Assembly: GCA_036873135.1 (NCBI GenBank)
Contig: JAPTYO010000011.1
Span: forward strand, 15,944,747 to 16,008,746
Length of the DNA stretch: 64,000 nt
Direction: 5' to 3'
Source of the DNA: Clarkia xantiana subsp. parviflora
Lineage: Eukaryota > Streptophyta > Magnoliopsida > Myrtales > Onagraceae
Both the position numbers and the translations under genes were made by a program. How positions within the stretch are numbered: the stretch's first letter is position 1; every line of letters begins with the position of its first letter. The notes under the pieces are model-generated. The model was not told where the DNA came from. It saw only the letters and a program-made list of their open reading frames with translations, and ran no database searches. Below, one piece after another: positions 24,336-36,528 of the stretch.

Positions 24336-25826
24336 TTAAAGTAATATTTCAATAACTAAATATAACCTGATCTCATAACGGTTATCATGACATTATTGAA
24401 ACATTACTAGAAAACATAAGGTTTGGCTAAAATAAAATATTTGAACCCATAAAGTTTATGGTTTTACACCATAAAAACTATAATTTTTATTATTGATTAG
24501 CGGAAGCAATTATCAAGGAAAACTTATATCCTCCATCATGATTGATAATCCATTTAAAACTTTATATTCATAAAAAAGAAACACTAATTTCAATCGATGA
24601 CTAAAACTTAATTCAGATTCTAAGCTAAATTAATAGCTTATCCTTCATTGTTGAAACATAATCAATCATTAACTTCAAGTTAGAATCAGCTGATCTAATA
24701 TGTCATTCATTCATCACTCATGCATAGATCAACATCATCATGCTTTAGAATTCATGTACACATGCATAGGAGTTTCAGTTGACTACCATTATCACACTCC
24801 AAATTCATCATTTAGGTGTATATCCATATTATTATAAGCATGCGATTCTAATCACCCTTAAGGCACGTAATGAACGAAATAGGTAAACTCTAATTTCATC
24901 ACTTTAGGAACCACTATCAAAATACTATACATGCTAGTATGTATTGTTCTTAAGATTTGCAAACAACGTAATTGCAGACTTAAACAACATAATTAAACTA
25001 ATCTAGCATGTTATCATCATCAATTATATAAAAGATGGAGAGAATACATACGTAAAATTTCGAAAGCGCTCCAAACAGTGAATTCGCACTTATGTACGTG
25101 ATCATATTCATCCATGTGCAGTTCATGGACAATGAAGAAAATCAGCTTCACTTCGAACTAGCACGTAGCCGTTCCACTTCAGGATCAGACCACTCCGACG
25201 ATAAATTGGAATGCAACGCCTCGTTCCACCGATTACATAGACAATAATTTGTGCATCGACACAGATCATGAAGAAGAAAGGGTCATTGTATGGAGATGGT
25301 CAATCCAGTTATCAAAATCACAATTCCATGGCAAAACCGACCAAATGATTAAACAAATTCGAATTGAACCATCATCAACAATTTGATTACGAAACCCTAA
25401 GTTAACAATTCCATAATCAAAACATAATATCAACAAAATAATAACCAGTTTAAACATTCAACCGATTTGATTGATATGGGGTAACCATGAGAGAATTCCA
25501 CCGGAAGTAAATTTACCGATTTGGATGAAAACAGAACTTTAATTGTTAAAGTAAATCGGACAATTTGTACGAAGATTCCCATTTAACGAATTACAAAGCC
25601 ACCAATTTCCTCTAATTCCACCGATTGAAGAAAACTTACCATACAATTTAGATAAGACTAGTTTAGGCTTGTATGGTAAATCAATTAAATAAAAACCGGT
25701 ACAGGATTGAACGAATCCTTTGAACGAATCCATTCGTGAAATTGGATTTAATCATATAACCCGAAATCGTGATGATCTATAATCCAACATAAAGACATGA
25801 TCAACAACTCAGGCTCTGATACCACA

Positions 25827-26267
25827 TGTAAGTTTTTATAAACCCTAATTGCCAGGATCTTGATCATGCTTTATGTAGATTAAAATATAGTGATGAATGA
25901 CTTACCTGGTCTTGATCTCAATTCCTCCGATCTTCCTAGACTGTCAATTCGCTTCTCTGTAGAACGGTTCTACTTCTCTCCCTTGTCCATCCTTCTGTCA
26001 GAGACCAGTTGATGGAGAACTGCTCTTTCTCTCTGCGTCAATCACTGGCAGGGAGAGAGGACCGTTTATAATATTAACCCTTTAATCTGGTACGTCCATC
26101 AAGTAACCAATTGAACGGTCTAGATTAAATCATACCATAAAGATATATATTGATATAATATAATATAACACATAATGTATTATATTATTCAATATATTTA
26201 TATTCCTTAATATTATCTGGCCACATAATTAGAATATATATTGTAACATTAAATATATATTCTTACA
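25827..26267 (-). repeat. LARD 5' LTR
   Basis: 441 bp; a two-base spacer separates it from the tRNA-Met primer-binding site at 25812-25824. Confidence 0.93.
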
Positions 26268-26517
26268 TTGACTGATCATGTTCGTGTATTATATCATCTT
26301 CGGAGTCCATTTGATCATGACATCTATCATCCTTACAGCATCTACAATAATATTACATAATATTACTTAAATATAGGTTTAACATATTTTTTTATGTAAA
26401 TTATAAAAAAAACACTATACAATAGTTTTACATAGCTTTCCTTAAAAGTGGGATTCACTTATTTTTACATAACATATTCCTTAAATTTAAGGATTGCACT
26501 ATGTATTACATAACCAA

Positions 26518-26605
26518 TGGTTAAAAGTACTTTCATACCACTTCTTTGACCGAAATTGGCTTTTCATACCACTTCTTTTTTTTTTTTTTTTTTACTTTTG
26601 GTACC
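26518..26605. mobile_element. MULE terminal-repeat remnant
   Basis: GGTTAAAAGTACTTTCATACC and the two CATACCACTTCTTT words, one followed by GACCGAAAT, are the inverse of the terminus at 300-403. The element is cut off by an LTR at 26606. Confidence 0.6.
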
Positions 26606-27073
26606 TGTTGGATCACGGTTGGAACTCCGGTACGATCTTGACGGAAATCCGAAATCCTTCGCTCCACGTAATCCTGCAAGAAGGGGATAGACCGGGCGGT
26701 GACCCAGAATCCCTCTCCGATGCTTAAATGAGAATCTCGTGGCAGGCAAGGCAAGCAAAAGTACTCGTATGTAAGTGCGTATATGTGATCTGAGGTAACT
26801 TCTTCCTTTATATAGGAGAGGAGTTACCCCAGTTACCTGATGAACTGCTAGGGCAGTTAGCCCACGTTCCGCTTATCTCGGCCACTTGCCCACGTTCCGC
26901 TTATCTCGGGCCACTTCCCCACTACTCTGATAGTGGGCGTGTTTCTCGGCCTCAACCTCTGATAGCAAGTCCCGACGGATGTCGGGGACTCCAGAGTTAT
27001 CTCTTTTGGTCATTGCTCGGGGCCCCTCGTCATCGGGACAAGACCAGCATTCTCAGGGATTCAATATCGGGGC
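26606..27073 (-). repeat. Truncated Tat-type LTR
   Basis: It starts TGTTGGATCACGG and runs parallel to the LTR that follows (CTTTATATAGGAG, CGCTTATCTCGG-like words, TCGGGGC). It stops at GGGGC where the second LTR begins, as if a related element had inserted into it. TATA-like CTATATAAAGG on the minus strand fits the element orientation. Confidence 0.75.
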
Positions 27074-27839
27074 TGTTGGATCACGGGCGAAGCTCCGTTA
27101 CGTCCTTGACGGAAAGCTCTGGACTCCTGGGCTCCGCGCAATCCTGCAAAAGGGGATGACCTGGGTGGTGACCCAGAATCCCTCTTCGATGCTTAAATGA
27201 GTATACGATCAATGGGGTGGCAGCAATGTTCTAAGTGCGTATTAGATGATTGTTTTTTGAGGTAACTTCCTCCTTTATATAGGAGGGGAAGTTACTCAGT
27301 TACCTGTGACCGTGGTTGGCCGTTTTGCCCATGATTCCGTGTATCTCGCCACAATTTCGTATATCTCGGTCAGGATTCCGTATATCTCGCCCCACGCTCC
27401 GCGTATCTTACCCGTACTTCCGCGTATCTCGGGCACGCCCTGCGTATCTCGGGGGACTTATCTATATCTTTAACCGTCTCCCACTACTCTATCTAGTAGG
27501 CGGGTTTCCCGGTCTTTATCCTCTGATCACAAGTCTCGACTCCTGTCGGGTACTCCAGAGTTGTCTCATTCTAGGTCACCACCCAGGACCTTCAGTCTCT
27601 ACGGGACAGGTCCAGCCTCTGCGGGGCTATATTATCGGGGCCTTTACTAAGGCGCGTCGTGGCCTTTACTAAGGCATATCGGGGCCTACTCAGAGGCTTT
27701 TTGTCGGGAGCGTTCAACTCTTATGTCGGGACCCTTCATATTGGGCCTTCGGGCCCTCCAGGCCTTCCACGAGGCCCACTGGACCTATTCGCCGTCTACT
27801 GGCTGTTAACGGGGCTGACGATTCCATCGGAGCCCATCA
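27074..27839 (-). repeat. Tat-type Gypsy LTR (3' LTR)
   Basis: 766 bp from TGTTGGATCACGG to CCCATCA. It is followed by TTTGCCCCCAAG (27840-27851), the inverse of a polypurine tract, so the element reads on the minus strand. Confidence 0.8.
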
Positions 27840-28320
27840 TTTGCCCCCAAGACATGGGGTACTTTTAGTTCGCCGTGTCTTTCAGTTCCGATCCTCCGAT
27901 CTTTCTGTCGGTGGCTTTTGTCTTCATACCCTCCGATACCACCGTCGGAGGTTTTTGCCTTGCGTGTAATTGTTGTATAACAGAGTCTCTTACTCATGAT
28001 TACCTTGGGCCCACCAGACCCCATGGGCAGTTGCCAAATCCGAGGAGACTCCTCGGTTACTGTAGCATTAAATGCATGGGGATAAGGAAATGACGTTTAA
28101 ATCGGCGTGACTGTTGCTTTCTGAAAAAGCAGATGTGACGTCACTCGCGTCTCTTCCGTACCTATAATCTTGGCGATTAAGATCATGTCGTTTCCTCTTC
28201 AACGGTGCAGATCAAACCCGTCCAGCTGTCTCTTCCGTACCGTCCCCATGATTTCAACGATTGAGATCAAGTCGTTTCGTCTTCAACGGTCAAGATTAAG
28301 TCCCCTCCGTTGTCCTTTTG

Positions 28321-28330
28321 CTTATAAAAG
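28321..28330 (+). promoter_or_regulatory. TATA box of the antisense gene
   Basis: CTTATAAAAG lies about 155 bp ahead of the antisense-gene ATG (28485), followed by a pyrimidine-rich start-site region. Its strand is opposite to the LTR promoter. Confidence 0.55.
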
Positions 28331-28484
28331 CTAAAACCCTGGCTTTATTCACTTCTTCTGCACTCTCTCGATTTCAGCCATTTTTGCATTCGAAGCTTCT
28401 TCTCCAAGCTCCTCCTGCTGTTCAAGTGATCAAGGCCTTCATCCCTTCCGATCTTCCTTCATTTTACCTCTTCGACCACCGATC

Positions 28485-30235
28485 ATGTCTGGTAAGGGCT
28501 TTCTTTTATGTTTTCGTGATTTACTTGCTGTCTGTTCTCCTTTTCTCAAATTCTTTTGTTTGCAATCGTTTTAGACGAAGCTAGTTCTGAGGCTAGGGCT
28601 CCTTTCATTTTCGAATTTGCCGTCAATGAGATCTCTGAGGCTTCATATGAGGTTTCCCTTAGAGAGGGGTGTATTACCTCAGATTGGGAACCTCGTTTCC
28701 CGTATGAGTCTCAATCTGCTGTCAGAAGGAAGCACATCATTACGCCTCCTCGGGCAGGGGAAGTGTTCGTCTCCGCCGGTCAAATAAGCGCGGGGATTCG
28801 GTTCCCCTTCTGCGGAAATATGGTGGAGATGTGAAACTTTTACAAAACGCATCCTTGTACCTTCTCTCCACACGCCATCCGCGTGTGGAATGCCTTCCAA
28901 TTCTTATGCCACCGCCAGCAGTGGACGTATAGTCTACTGCTATTCCGCACTTTCTACGGCATGAAGTGCAACAAAGCGGGTGTCTGCTCCTTCTCCCCTC
29001 GACTCCCCAAGTGGACAAAGGAACAACTTTCACGTTTTGGCTGGGACAGCGAGACTTGGAAGTTCCACAAGGATCGGATACTGATACGCGACTCGGGGTC
29101 TGACAATAGCGGATGGAAGAAGTACTACTTCTTCGTCCAGCACAGCTCTGTCTCATGGCCTCGATGGGAGGTCGTGGCGGACCCTGCCCCCAAGCTCTTA
29201 GACTACACCGATGATGACCTCAACACTCTCCAGATGGTTCAGCTCTACCGTTGGGGAGACAACTTCATACCCCTCGACGCCAACAAGCTCCGGGAGAAGG
29301 ACCTGATCATTATCGGAGTCCGACTCCTTGACTCTGTTTCCAAGGATTTGGTCATTTGGGTAATATTTCTAACTATCTTATTTTTTACCTTTGCAGCCAA
29401 GAAGGCTTCTCTGCTGACCCATCTCATTATGAAGCAGGGCGAGACTGATGCCGTCCAGAGTGGCTCCAAGCGGAAGCGAAAGCTGGTGAAGAAAGTTGCT
29501 TCCTCTTCCACTCCTGTGTCTACTGCTCCTCCCACCGAAGAGCAGGTCGGGGCCAAGAAGGCCAAGAGGGGGGAGATAGATCGGGCCTTCGGGGCCACTA
29601 CTGTCGAGGAAGGTAAGCGCGTTCGTCGTGCAATTAAACGATATAAGAAATTAGTTCCCAAGGAATTTATCCCCGCTGATCGGGAGTCGCGGGTTCGGGA
29701 AATTAAATATATCCTTCGAGGAGAAGTCCCCCGCGTTCTCAAGGCGGGATATTATAACTTCCATGGGAAAGACCAGCATGTCGAACGTCAAATTCTCTGG
29801 TGTCCTGGCGGAATTATTCCTGATCATGTTCGTCCTGCCACCGCAGGTCCCTCGGATACTCCTGTCCCGACGGAGGCTGTCATTCCAGCGGAGACTGCAG
29901 CTCCGCAAGAATTGATGCGGGAGGACGTCCCGGCGGAAGCTCAGTTCCGTCGGGTGACCGATTTGGAGGCCTCTCCTTCTGCCGAGGAGCCTGACGAGGG
30001 GGGCCTGCTTCCCCGTGGAAGGTCGGGGTCAAGGAGCATGGGGCCCGCTGTGAGGGACGTGTCCCGGAGTCCTCCTCCTGCTTTCCGTACTCCTACTCCT
30101 GAGCTTCCTCCGACCGAGGTAGCTCCTCCCGTCGATGATGCCGAGGTTATCCCTCGTCTTCTGATGGATGATGTTTACAAGATCTACACCCCCGACCAGG
30201 CGACGGTTCCCTGGCGTCCGATCGAATCCAAATGA
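28485..30235 (+). pseudogene. Antisense ORF with Transposase_28 (gypsy-type) domain
   Basis: The frame reads opposite to its parent LTR element. A first exon ATGTCTG splices (GTAAGG...TTTTAG, 28492-28574) to DEASSEARAPFIFEF. After one in-frame TGA (28832-28834) it continues NFYKTHPCTFSPHAIRVW, CHRQQWTYSLLLFR and WKKYYFFVQHSSVSWP, the putative gypsy-type transposon domain (PF04195). A 37-nt GT...AG interruption (29360-29396) precedes a basic, Pro/Ala-rich tail. The name of the domain does not show transposase activity; its role is unknown. The last codons abut an integrase fragment from another element. Confidence 0.7.
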
Positions 30236-30924
30236 TATGTCGATATGGGGTGCCAAAGATCCTCATCAGTGACAATGGCCCTCAGTTTGCCAGCGACGAA
30301 TTCGCCGACTTTTGTGAAGAAATGTTAATCAACCATCGATTTGGTTTTGTTCATCATGCCCAAACAAATGGACAAGTCGAGGCAGCCAAGAAAACAATTC
30401 TCAACGAATTGAAGAAGAGGGTGGCTTCTCTAAAGGGAAATTGGGTCGAAGAGTTGGATCAGGTACTTTGGGCACTCAGAACCACACCCAAGAGGGCCAC
30501 TGGCGAGACTCCTTTCAGCATGGTTTATGGGTCGGAAGCTGTTTCACCCATTGAGGTGGCTAATATCTCCCAAAGAGTCATCACATACCAAGTCGACCAG
30601 AATGACGAACAAAAGAAGATAGACTTGGATCTAGTCGACGAAAGAAGATGGGCCTCTGAAGAAATTCAACGAAGAATGAAGCTCGCCACTGCTAGATATT
30701 TTAATCGAAAAGTAGGGCGACGCCAATTCTTCCTAGGGGGAAAATTCCTACGAAGAAATGAATTCTTAACAGCCGATCAGAGGGGAAAAATTGTGCCAAA
30801 ATGGGAAGGTCCTTATGTCGTCATCGGCATACCAGGTCCCAATGCTTACAAACTAGAGGATCCGCAAGGGCAACGCCTCAACAGGACTTTTAATGCAGAG
30901 CACTTGAAGAAGTTCTATGTTTAG
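30232..30924 (+). pseudogene. Ty3/Gypsy (Tat) integrase C-terminal part
   Basis: It reads from ICRYGVPKILISDNGPQF, the second catalytic Asp of the DD35E integrase. NGQVEAAKKTIL, holding the catalytic Glu, follows, and then WALRTTPKRATGETPFSMVYG and the C-terminal chromatin/DNA-binding fold GPYVVIGIPGPNAYKLEDPQG to a normal stop. The zinc finger, first Asp, reverse transcriptase and gag are missing. It runs opposite to the preceding element's pol direction, so two elements are fused near 30230. Confidence 0.9.
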
Positions 30925-31005
30925 GAGAAAATCCTTTTCATGTGTTTCAATTACAATAAAGTAATGAATAAAGATATAATTCATCTCTTCTTGATGTACT
31001 AAAAC

Positions 31006-31830
31006 AGGACTCCCCGACTTCCGAAAGTCGCCATCTACAAAGGAGATCAGTCGCAACACTCACTCCCCCGACTTCCGAAAGTCGTCATCTACAAAGGAGA
31101 TCAGTCATAACACTGACTCCTCGACTTCATATAGTCGGTGACGAATCAGGAGATCAGTCATAATACTGAATCCCCCGACTTCAGTCGCCATCTACAAAGG
31201 AGATCAGTCATAACACTGACTCCTCGACTTCATATAGTCGGCGACGAATCAGGAGATCAGTCATAACACTGACTCCCCCGACTTTCGAAAGTTGCCATCT
31301 ACAAATGAGATCAGTCATAACACTGACTCCTTGACTTCATATAGTCGGCGAAGAATCAGGAGATTAGTCATAACACTGACTCTCCCGACTTCCGAAAGTC
31401 GCCATCTACAAAGGAGATCAGTCATAACACTGACTCCTCGAATTCATATAGTCGGCGACGATTCAGGAGATCAGTCATAACACTGACTCCCTCGACTTCC
31501 GATAGTCGCCATCTACAAAGGAGATCAGTCATAACATTGACTCATTGACTTCATATAGTCGGCGATGAGCCGGGAGATCAGCCATAACACTGACTCCCTG
31601 ACTTCCGAAAGTCGCCATCTACAAAGGAGATCAGTCATAACACTGACTCCTCGACTTCATATAGTCGGTGACGAATTAGGAGATCAGTCATAATACTGAC
31701 TCCCCTGACTTTTGAAAGTCGCCATCTACAAAGGAGATCAGTCATAACACTGACTCCTCGACTTCATATAGTCAGCGACGAACCAGGAGATCAGTCATAA
31801 AACTGACTCCTCGATTCTCTAATAGATGAT
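31006..31830. repeat. Alternating 53-bp tandem array with hairpins
   Basis: About fifteen units of two alternating types share GGAGATCAGTCATAACACTG. One carries GACTTCCGAAAGTCGCCATC and the other GACTTCATATAGTCGGCGAC. Each holds a short self-complementary stem (GACTT-CCGA-AAGTC; GACTTCATATAGTC). The array lies between the integrase stop and the 3' LTR, where Tat elements often carry tandem repeats. Confidence 0.9.
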
Positions 31831-31980
31831 AAAGGCAAGAGGAATCCGAAATCGCACTACAAGCTCAACCTATGACTTAATGATCCAAAGATGGAAAAGA
31901 TAAAAGTTGACCTCTCGTCATAAAAGGTACTCGACATAACCCCTTCCCCCTTTTATTAAAATAAATTTAAGGACTTATGT

Positions 31981-32857
31981 CTCGGGGGCAAGTGTTGGAA
32001 TATGATTCTAGGTAACCTTAGATAGACCAAGTCGAGTTATGACTATAAGGATAGGCAGGTAGAAAGTCGAATACGTCTAAAAGCGAGACCAGAAGAAAAT
32101 AAGTCAACGACCATTTCCACTTAGAACGACGAGGCAAAGATAAATGGTCGACGACTATATATGAAGAAGTCAACTTTTGAAGAACGACTAACAAAAAAAG
32201 GCGACTAAATCACTCGAGGCTCTCCTATTGAGGTACGAGTCGAGTTGATAGCTAAAACAGCATTGAAAACCCTTCCTCTTAAGGAAAGGGGCAGGTGGCG
32301 ACCTGCTTTGACCACCTTAGAAGAAACCTTCCCTCCTAAGGAAAAGGCACCATCTGGTAACCTGCTCTCCGCCTTTAGGTCCGAAGAAACCTTCCTCTCA
32401 AGGTAAAACTTAGGTGGCAACATGCTTATCACCTAGTTAAAGAAACCTTCCACGGTAAGAAATGGTGAGGTGGTGACCTGCTTGTCACCTACTGTCTCTT
32501 CACCGTCCCTTTCAACCAATTAGAGAAAGGCTACCACCGCCATTGAACAGCCAATCAAGGCACATCAAGCCGTCATTTAAAGTCGGTAATCTCTCCCTAT
32601 AAATAGGGGAACATTATATATATTTTACAATCTTGATTCTACTACTCTACAATACTCTTTCTAAATTCATTACTGACTTAAGCTTCGGAGTGGAATCAGG
32701 GGCCATGCCCACCCCTTTTCAGGTCCCCGCCTAGCACAAATCTCCCAAAGGAAACTAAGTACCCGAGAGGTCGAGAAAGATACCTAAAAGAGTTAGCTCC
32801 CGGCGAGACCTCGAAAACCACTACTAAAAGTTCAAGGCCACGTCATCTTGATCCCAA
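31981..32857 (+). repeat. Polypurine tract and 3' LTR of the Tat element
   Basis: CTCGGGGGCAAG (31981-31992) precedes the LTR start TGTTGGAATATG (31993). A TATA box CTATAAATAGGGG lies near 32598. The right edge is placed at about 32857, where Copia integrase sequence resumes. No partner LTR is present. Repeated GAAACCTTCC...GGTGGCGACCTGC words (32270-32490) make a diffuse internal repeat. Confidence 0.75.
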
Positions 32858-35800
32858 TAGTATCGATAATCCTTTTGTGTTTCAAAGTATCCCATAAAGA
32901 CAGCTGGGATTGCTCTGGCTGCAAATTTGCTCGAAACCATCATCTTTTTAGCATAACCCAAACATCCAAAACCTTCAAATGACTAATATCAGGTGCGCGT
33001 GTCCAAGTATAACTTCTAGATGATATTTTCCTTTAAGAACCTTGGTAGGTAAAAGAGTAACAAGATAGCAAGTTGTAAGAACACATTCTCCCCAAAATCA
33101 GTTAGTAATAGAACTTGAAGTTTCAGAACCCTAGTTACCTCTAGCAGACGCCTATATTTTATCTCAACTATATCATTCTATTAAGGAGTATATGAACAAC
33201 TACTCTGGTGAAGAATGCCTCTCTCAAGGAAAAAAAAGAAGTCAAATCATTTTAAAAAAACAAATATTTACCACTATCACTTCGAAAAACTTTAACATAT
33301 TTCTTAAATTGGGTTTGAAAAGATAAACCTCCTCAACAGTTCAACTACATCATTATTAAACCTCATAAAAAGAAGCCAAGTGACTCTAGAATAGTCATCA
33401 ACCATAGTGAGGAAATATAATTTATTATTATACGTAGTTGTTTTACAAGGTCCCCAAACATCATTGTGAATGAGATCAAATATAGCACCCGTTTTAGAAT
33501 CTGACTAGGAAAAGGGAAAATCATGAACCTCAATACAATTATTCTAAAAGAATCAAGAGAGATAATATGTTGCAAGGCTTGACTGGAAGCATCCCCAAAT
33601 CTATGATGCCCCCAAAATAACACCTTTTTTTTTTTTTTAAATTTCTAGTATGTAAAGTAACATGGAAAAGATTGGTGCTGCTGGAGTTGAGGTGATAGAG
33701 ACCGGATTGCTTCTTACCATTTGCCAAGACCCTCCCACTTGAGAGGTCCTGCAAAGTAGTAGAATCAGGATAAAAAATAGCAGCACAATTAAGTTGCTTG
33801 GTAAGCTAAGAAACATAAATCAAGTTAAACTTAAAATTAGGTAAATAAAGATTTTTTTTTTTCAAAAAAATTTTCTCAGAAATTTTAAAATCTCCAACAC
33901 CAATAGCAGAATAAGAAAGACCATTTGTTAACTGAACTTTAATATCATAAGTGGTTTTAAAATTAGTAAGCCAAGAGATATTTCCTTTCATGTGAGAGCT
34001 AGCTCCAGTATAAAAAATTCAGCTATTATCTTTATTAAAACAAGGGAGTGAAGAAATTATACCTAACAACTTGCACTTTATCTTCCCCAGAAGTGATGTT
34101 TGTGGAAATGTTCTAAATGTTGCCACTACATTCATTCGTCACTAGAAGTGCCTTAAACTGTTGACTGGTTAAAGTGATGTTACATTGAAATCTGGGGTTA
34201 TTAGGGGCAGTAACAGTGTCACAAGCAGAATCATCACTAGTCTTCACAAGATTTTCCTTGGCAACAAACCTTTAGCCTTCATCAGTTCTTTGTATTTAAA
34301 GCAATTATCCCGATAATGACCATTCTTCTGACTGAAGTCACAACCTTTAGAAAAAAATTATTTCAACAGAATGACCATTTTTCTTGCAAAACGAGTATTA
34401 GAGATTAGGATTGTTAGGTTTCTATTCTTCCCATCATTTGGCATGGACACAGAAATAGAGAATTGGTTCCCATCAGTGGAAGATATTGAAGCTGAAATGT
34501 CTCTTTGACTTTCCTCCTGCAAGAGGATGTCATATGCTTCATTGAGGGTATAAAATGGTGTCCAAAGCAATAGACTAGTTCAAACATTAACATATGAATC
34601 ACTCAGTCCCATAAGGAACTGGAATAGTCACTGATTCTTTTTGTGTTCCAAGTTCTTTTAAAAGATCTCCCCCAATATGTGGAAAATCACTGATAGCATC
34701 ATACTCAGACCACATATTCTTTAGTTTGGTAAATAAAGTAGCCACATAATCAAGCCCTTGACAAGCATTCATAATCTCTAGGGTTGAGCACAATTCGATT
34801 TATAGCCGAACTAATTTCGAACAGAACTAAACCGTTTAAAACAATTTGGTTCGATTTTAGACTTGGGGTCTAAATTGCATTGTATAAAATTATAATATCT
34901 GATTTGGTTGTAAAGCGGTTATAAACCAGTTCGAACTGAACTGAACCATTTGTCTCTTCTTCTTCTTTTTTATAAAAACAAAATCATAAATAAGAACTAT
35001 GACTCTATGATCAATACGATATATAAGAACTAATCTAAAAATATGAGCTCATTAAGAACTTAGTAATCTAACTACATACTTAGCAATCTAATAAGTTGTT
35101 ATTACTTATTAACTTAAGCTAATAATAATAAGTTCAGCCTGTCCCTCTTTTTTTGAAGCTAAACTTAGTAACCCCGTAGTAACTTAGCAATCTTAGGTTT
35201 ATATTTTTATTTAAAAAAAAATATAGTGTATACATATATATGTTTAGCGAATTTGTAATAAATTAACATTAAATTAACAAAACTAGTTTGGTTCAATTAA
35301 CTGTTATACCGGTTTATTATATCATAATCCTAAACTGCACTATTTAATTATAGAAAATCTGTTTTGTTTATTAAACCGGTTCGATTCAGATCAAAACCAA
35401 TCCAATTCGGCCGAACTAGTTAATATGCCCAACCCTAATAATCTCACGACGAATCTGATAAATCATAGATCCATTGATTTTATCTTAACTTTCATTCAGT
35501 TCCGTCCAAAATAGAAAATCACTATGTAGATACATAATACTATCAGTGATTTCATCTGCAACTAAATTGATAATCCAACCACGGATAACAGCATCACAAA
35601 GATCCCACATACAATGAAACTTAGGCATTTATGAAACGAAACCCAATTTATTCTTTGGCACAAGATCCTGTAACAAAACCCAATTTATTCGTTCCTAGAA
35701 ATATAATATGCATGCCTCTGCTCCACTTACGATAATTCTCAGTTTCAGTGCAATCAGACTTTATCCAGGATTACCTGAACTATGGAGAAAATAAGGGATG

Positions 35801-36225
35801 AAATGAATGAACCTCCGTTGCGCGACGTTCACAGTTTCCTCGGTTGCAAACAGATCTAATTTGTCGCTGCCATCCGGTTTCTATGCTGGATCGGCCAACG
35901 CAGAAGAAACCTTTTAGGTTATGAAGAAGGATACCAAGATCGAAACAGAGAGATGAATCGCGAACCACCGAAACGACTTATCGCGCGAACGAAGATCTGA
36001 TACAGAGCAAAATGAGCGAAGACGACTCAAGATCCTTGAACCGAATCAAATAAAGGTCGATTCATGGAAGATGAATCGACATGCAGAGATGCACCAAGAA
36101 TAAAATGAATCGTCACAACAAGTGACGAACAGAACCAGCACAGGATCGCCAAGGGAAGCACATGCAGTGGAACGACGAGCCAATGATCGATCAGTGGGGT
36201 TGAAGCCGATCCCGCTCTAATACCA
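32858..36225 (-). pseudogene. Broken Copia: gag to integrase, 3' part missing
   Basis: From right to left on the minus strand it shows gag pieces near 34360-34790 and 35450-35970, sequence around the protease at 33806-33991, the GAG-pre-integrase phrase DLSSGRVL near 33740, and integrase down to FAARAIPAVFMGY at 32870. The frame is ruined by stops and frameshifts. Reverse transcriptase, RNase H and the 3' LTR are absent; the Tat LTR begins where integrase stops. A primer-binding site TGGTATTAGAGC (36214-36225) matches initiator tRNA-Met with one change. Confidence 0.8.
34779..35437. mobile_element. Non-autonomous hAT element
   Basis: A 659-bp element begins TAGGGTTGAGCA and ends TGCCCAACCCTA. 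It has an exact 8-bp target duplication ATAATCTC at 34771-34778 and 35438-35445, as expected for hAT. It interrupts the Copia gag. The interior repeats GGTTCGATT/AACCGG-type words and has no open frame. Confidence 0.92.
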
Positions 36226-36528
36226 TGATGAGATCTCAAACCCTAACTATGGTGGAAAGGAGATAAAGAGTTTCAGAGAGCAAAGGGAGAAGAGAAGACA
36301 CTAAACATGCGGATCATTGGAATTGGTTCTTTCACTAGGTAGTTCATCACCTAATAACACTAACCCAGACACTCGGTCCGGGTGAAACCCACAGTTTGTA
36401 CAATAGTGAATGAACCGAATCGGTCCAAATTAATATAATACAAACCCAGCATAAACAAAAACAAAAAACAGAAACAGGCTTAAAGCCCACTCGTCCAGCT
36501 TGATGCTCAAGAAAAGTTTTGGCTAACA
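36226..36528 (-). repeat. Copia 5' LTR
   Basis: About 303 bp, running on the minus strand from TGTTAGCCAAAAC to GAGATCTCATCA next to the primer-binding site. There is no second copy in the window. Confidence 0.7.

Larger units (their letters stand above)
20298..26267 (-). mobile_element. LARD: non-coding LTR element with near-identical LTRs
   Basis: A 5970-bp element is bounded by direct repeats at 20298-20743 and 25827-26267 that start TGTAAGTTTTTATAAACCC and end ATATTCTTACA. A perfect 5-bp target duplication TTGAC lies at 20293-20297 and 26268-26272. A primer-binding site for initiator tRNA-Met (TGGTATCAGAGCC on the minus strand, 25812-25824) and a purine-rich tract next to the left LTR (minus AAGTGGGAGAA) set the orientation. 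The roughly 5-kb interior is AT-rich and has no protein domain or long frame, so it must borrow all enzymes. I see only two base changes and a 5-bp indel between the LTRs, implying recent insertion. Confidence 0.93.

Noticed and set aside
25812..25824. tRNA gene fragment
   Set aside because: The match to tRNA-Met is only the 3' acceptor complement next to an LTR, so it is a primer-binding site.
31006..31830. Possible CRISPR-like array
   Set aside because: Repeat and spacer are both repeated and alternate in a plant retroelement; no variable spacers and no cas genes.
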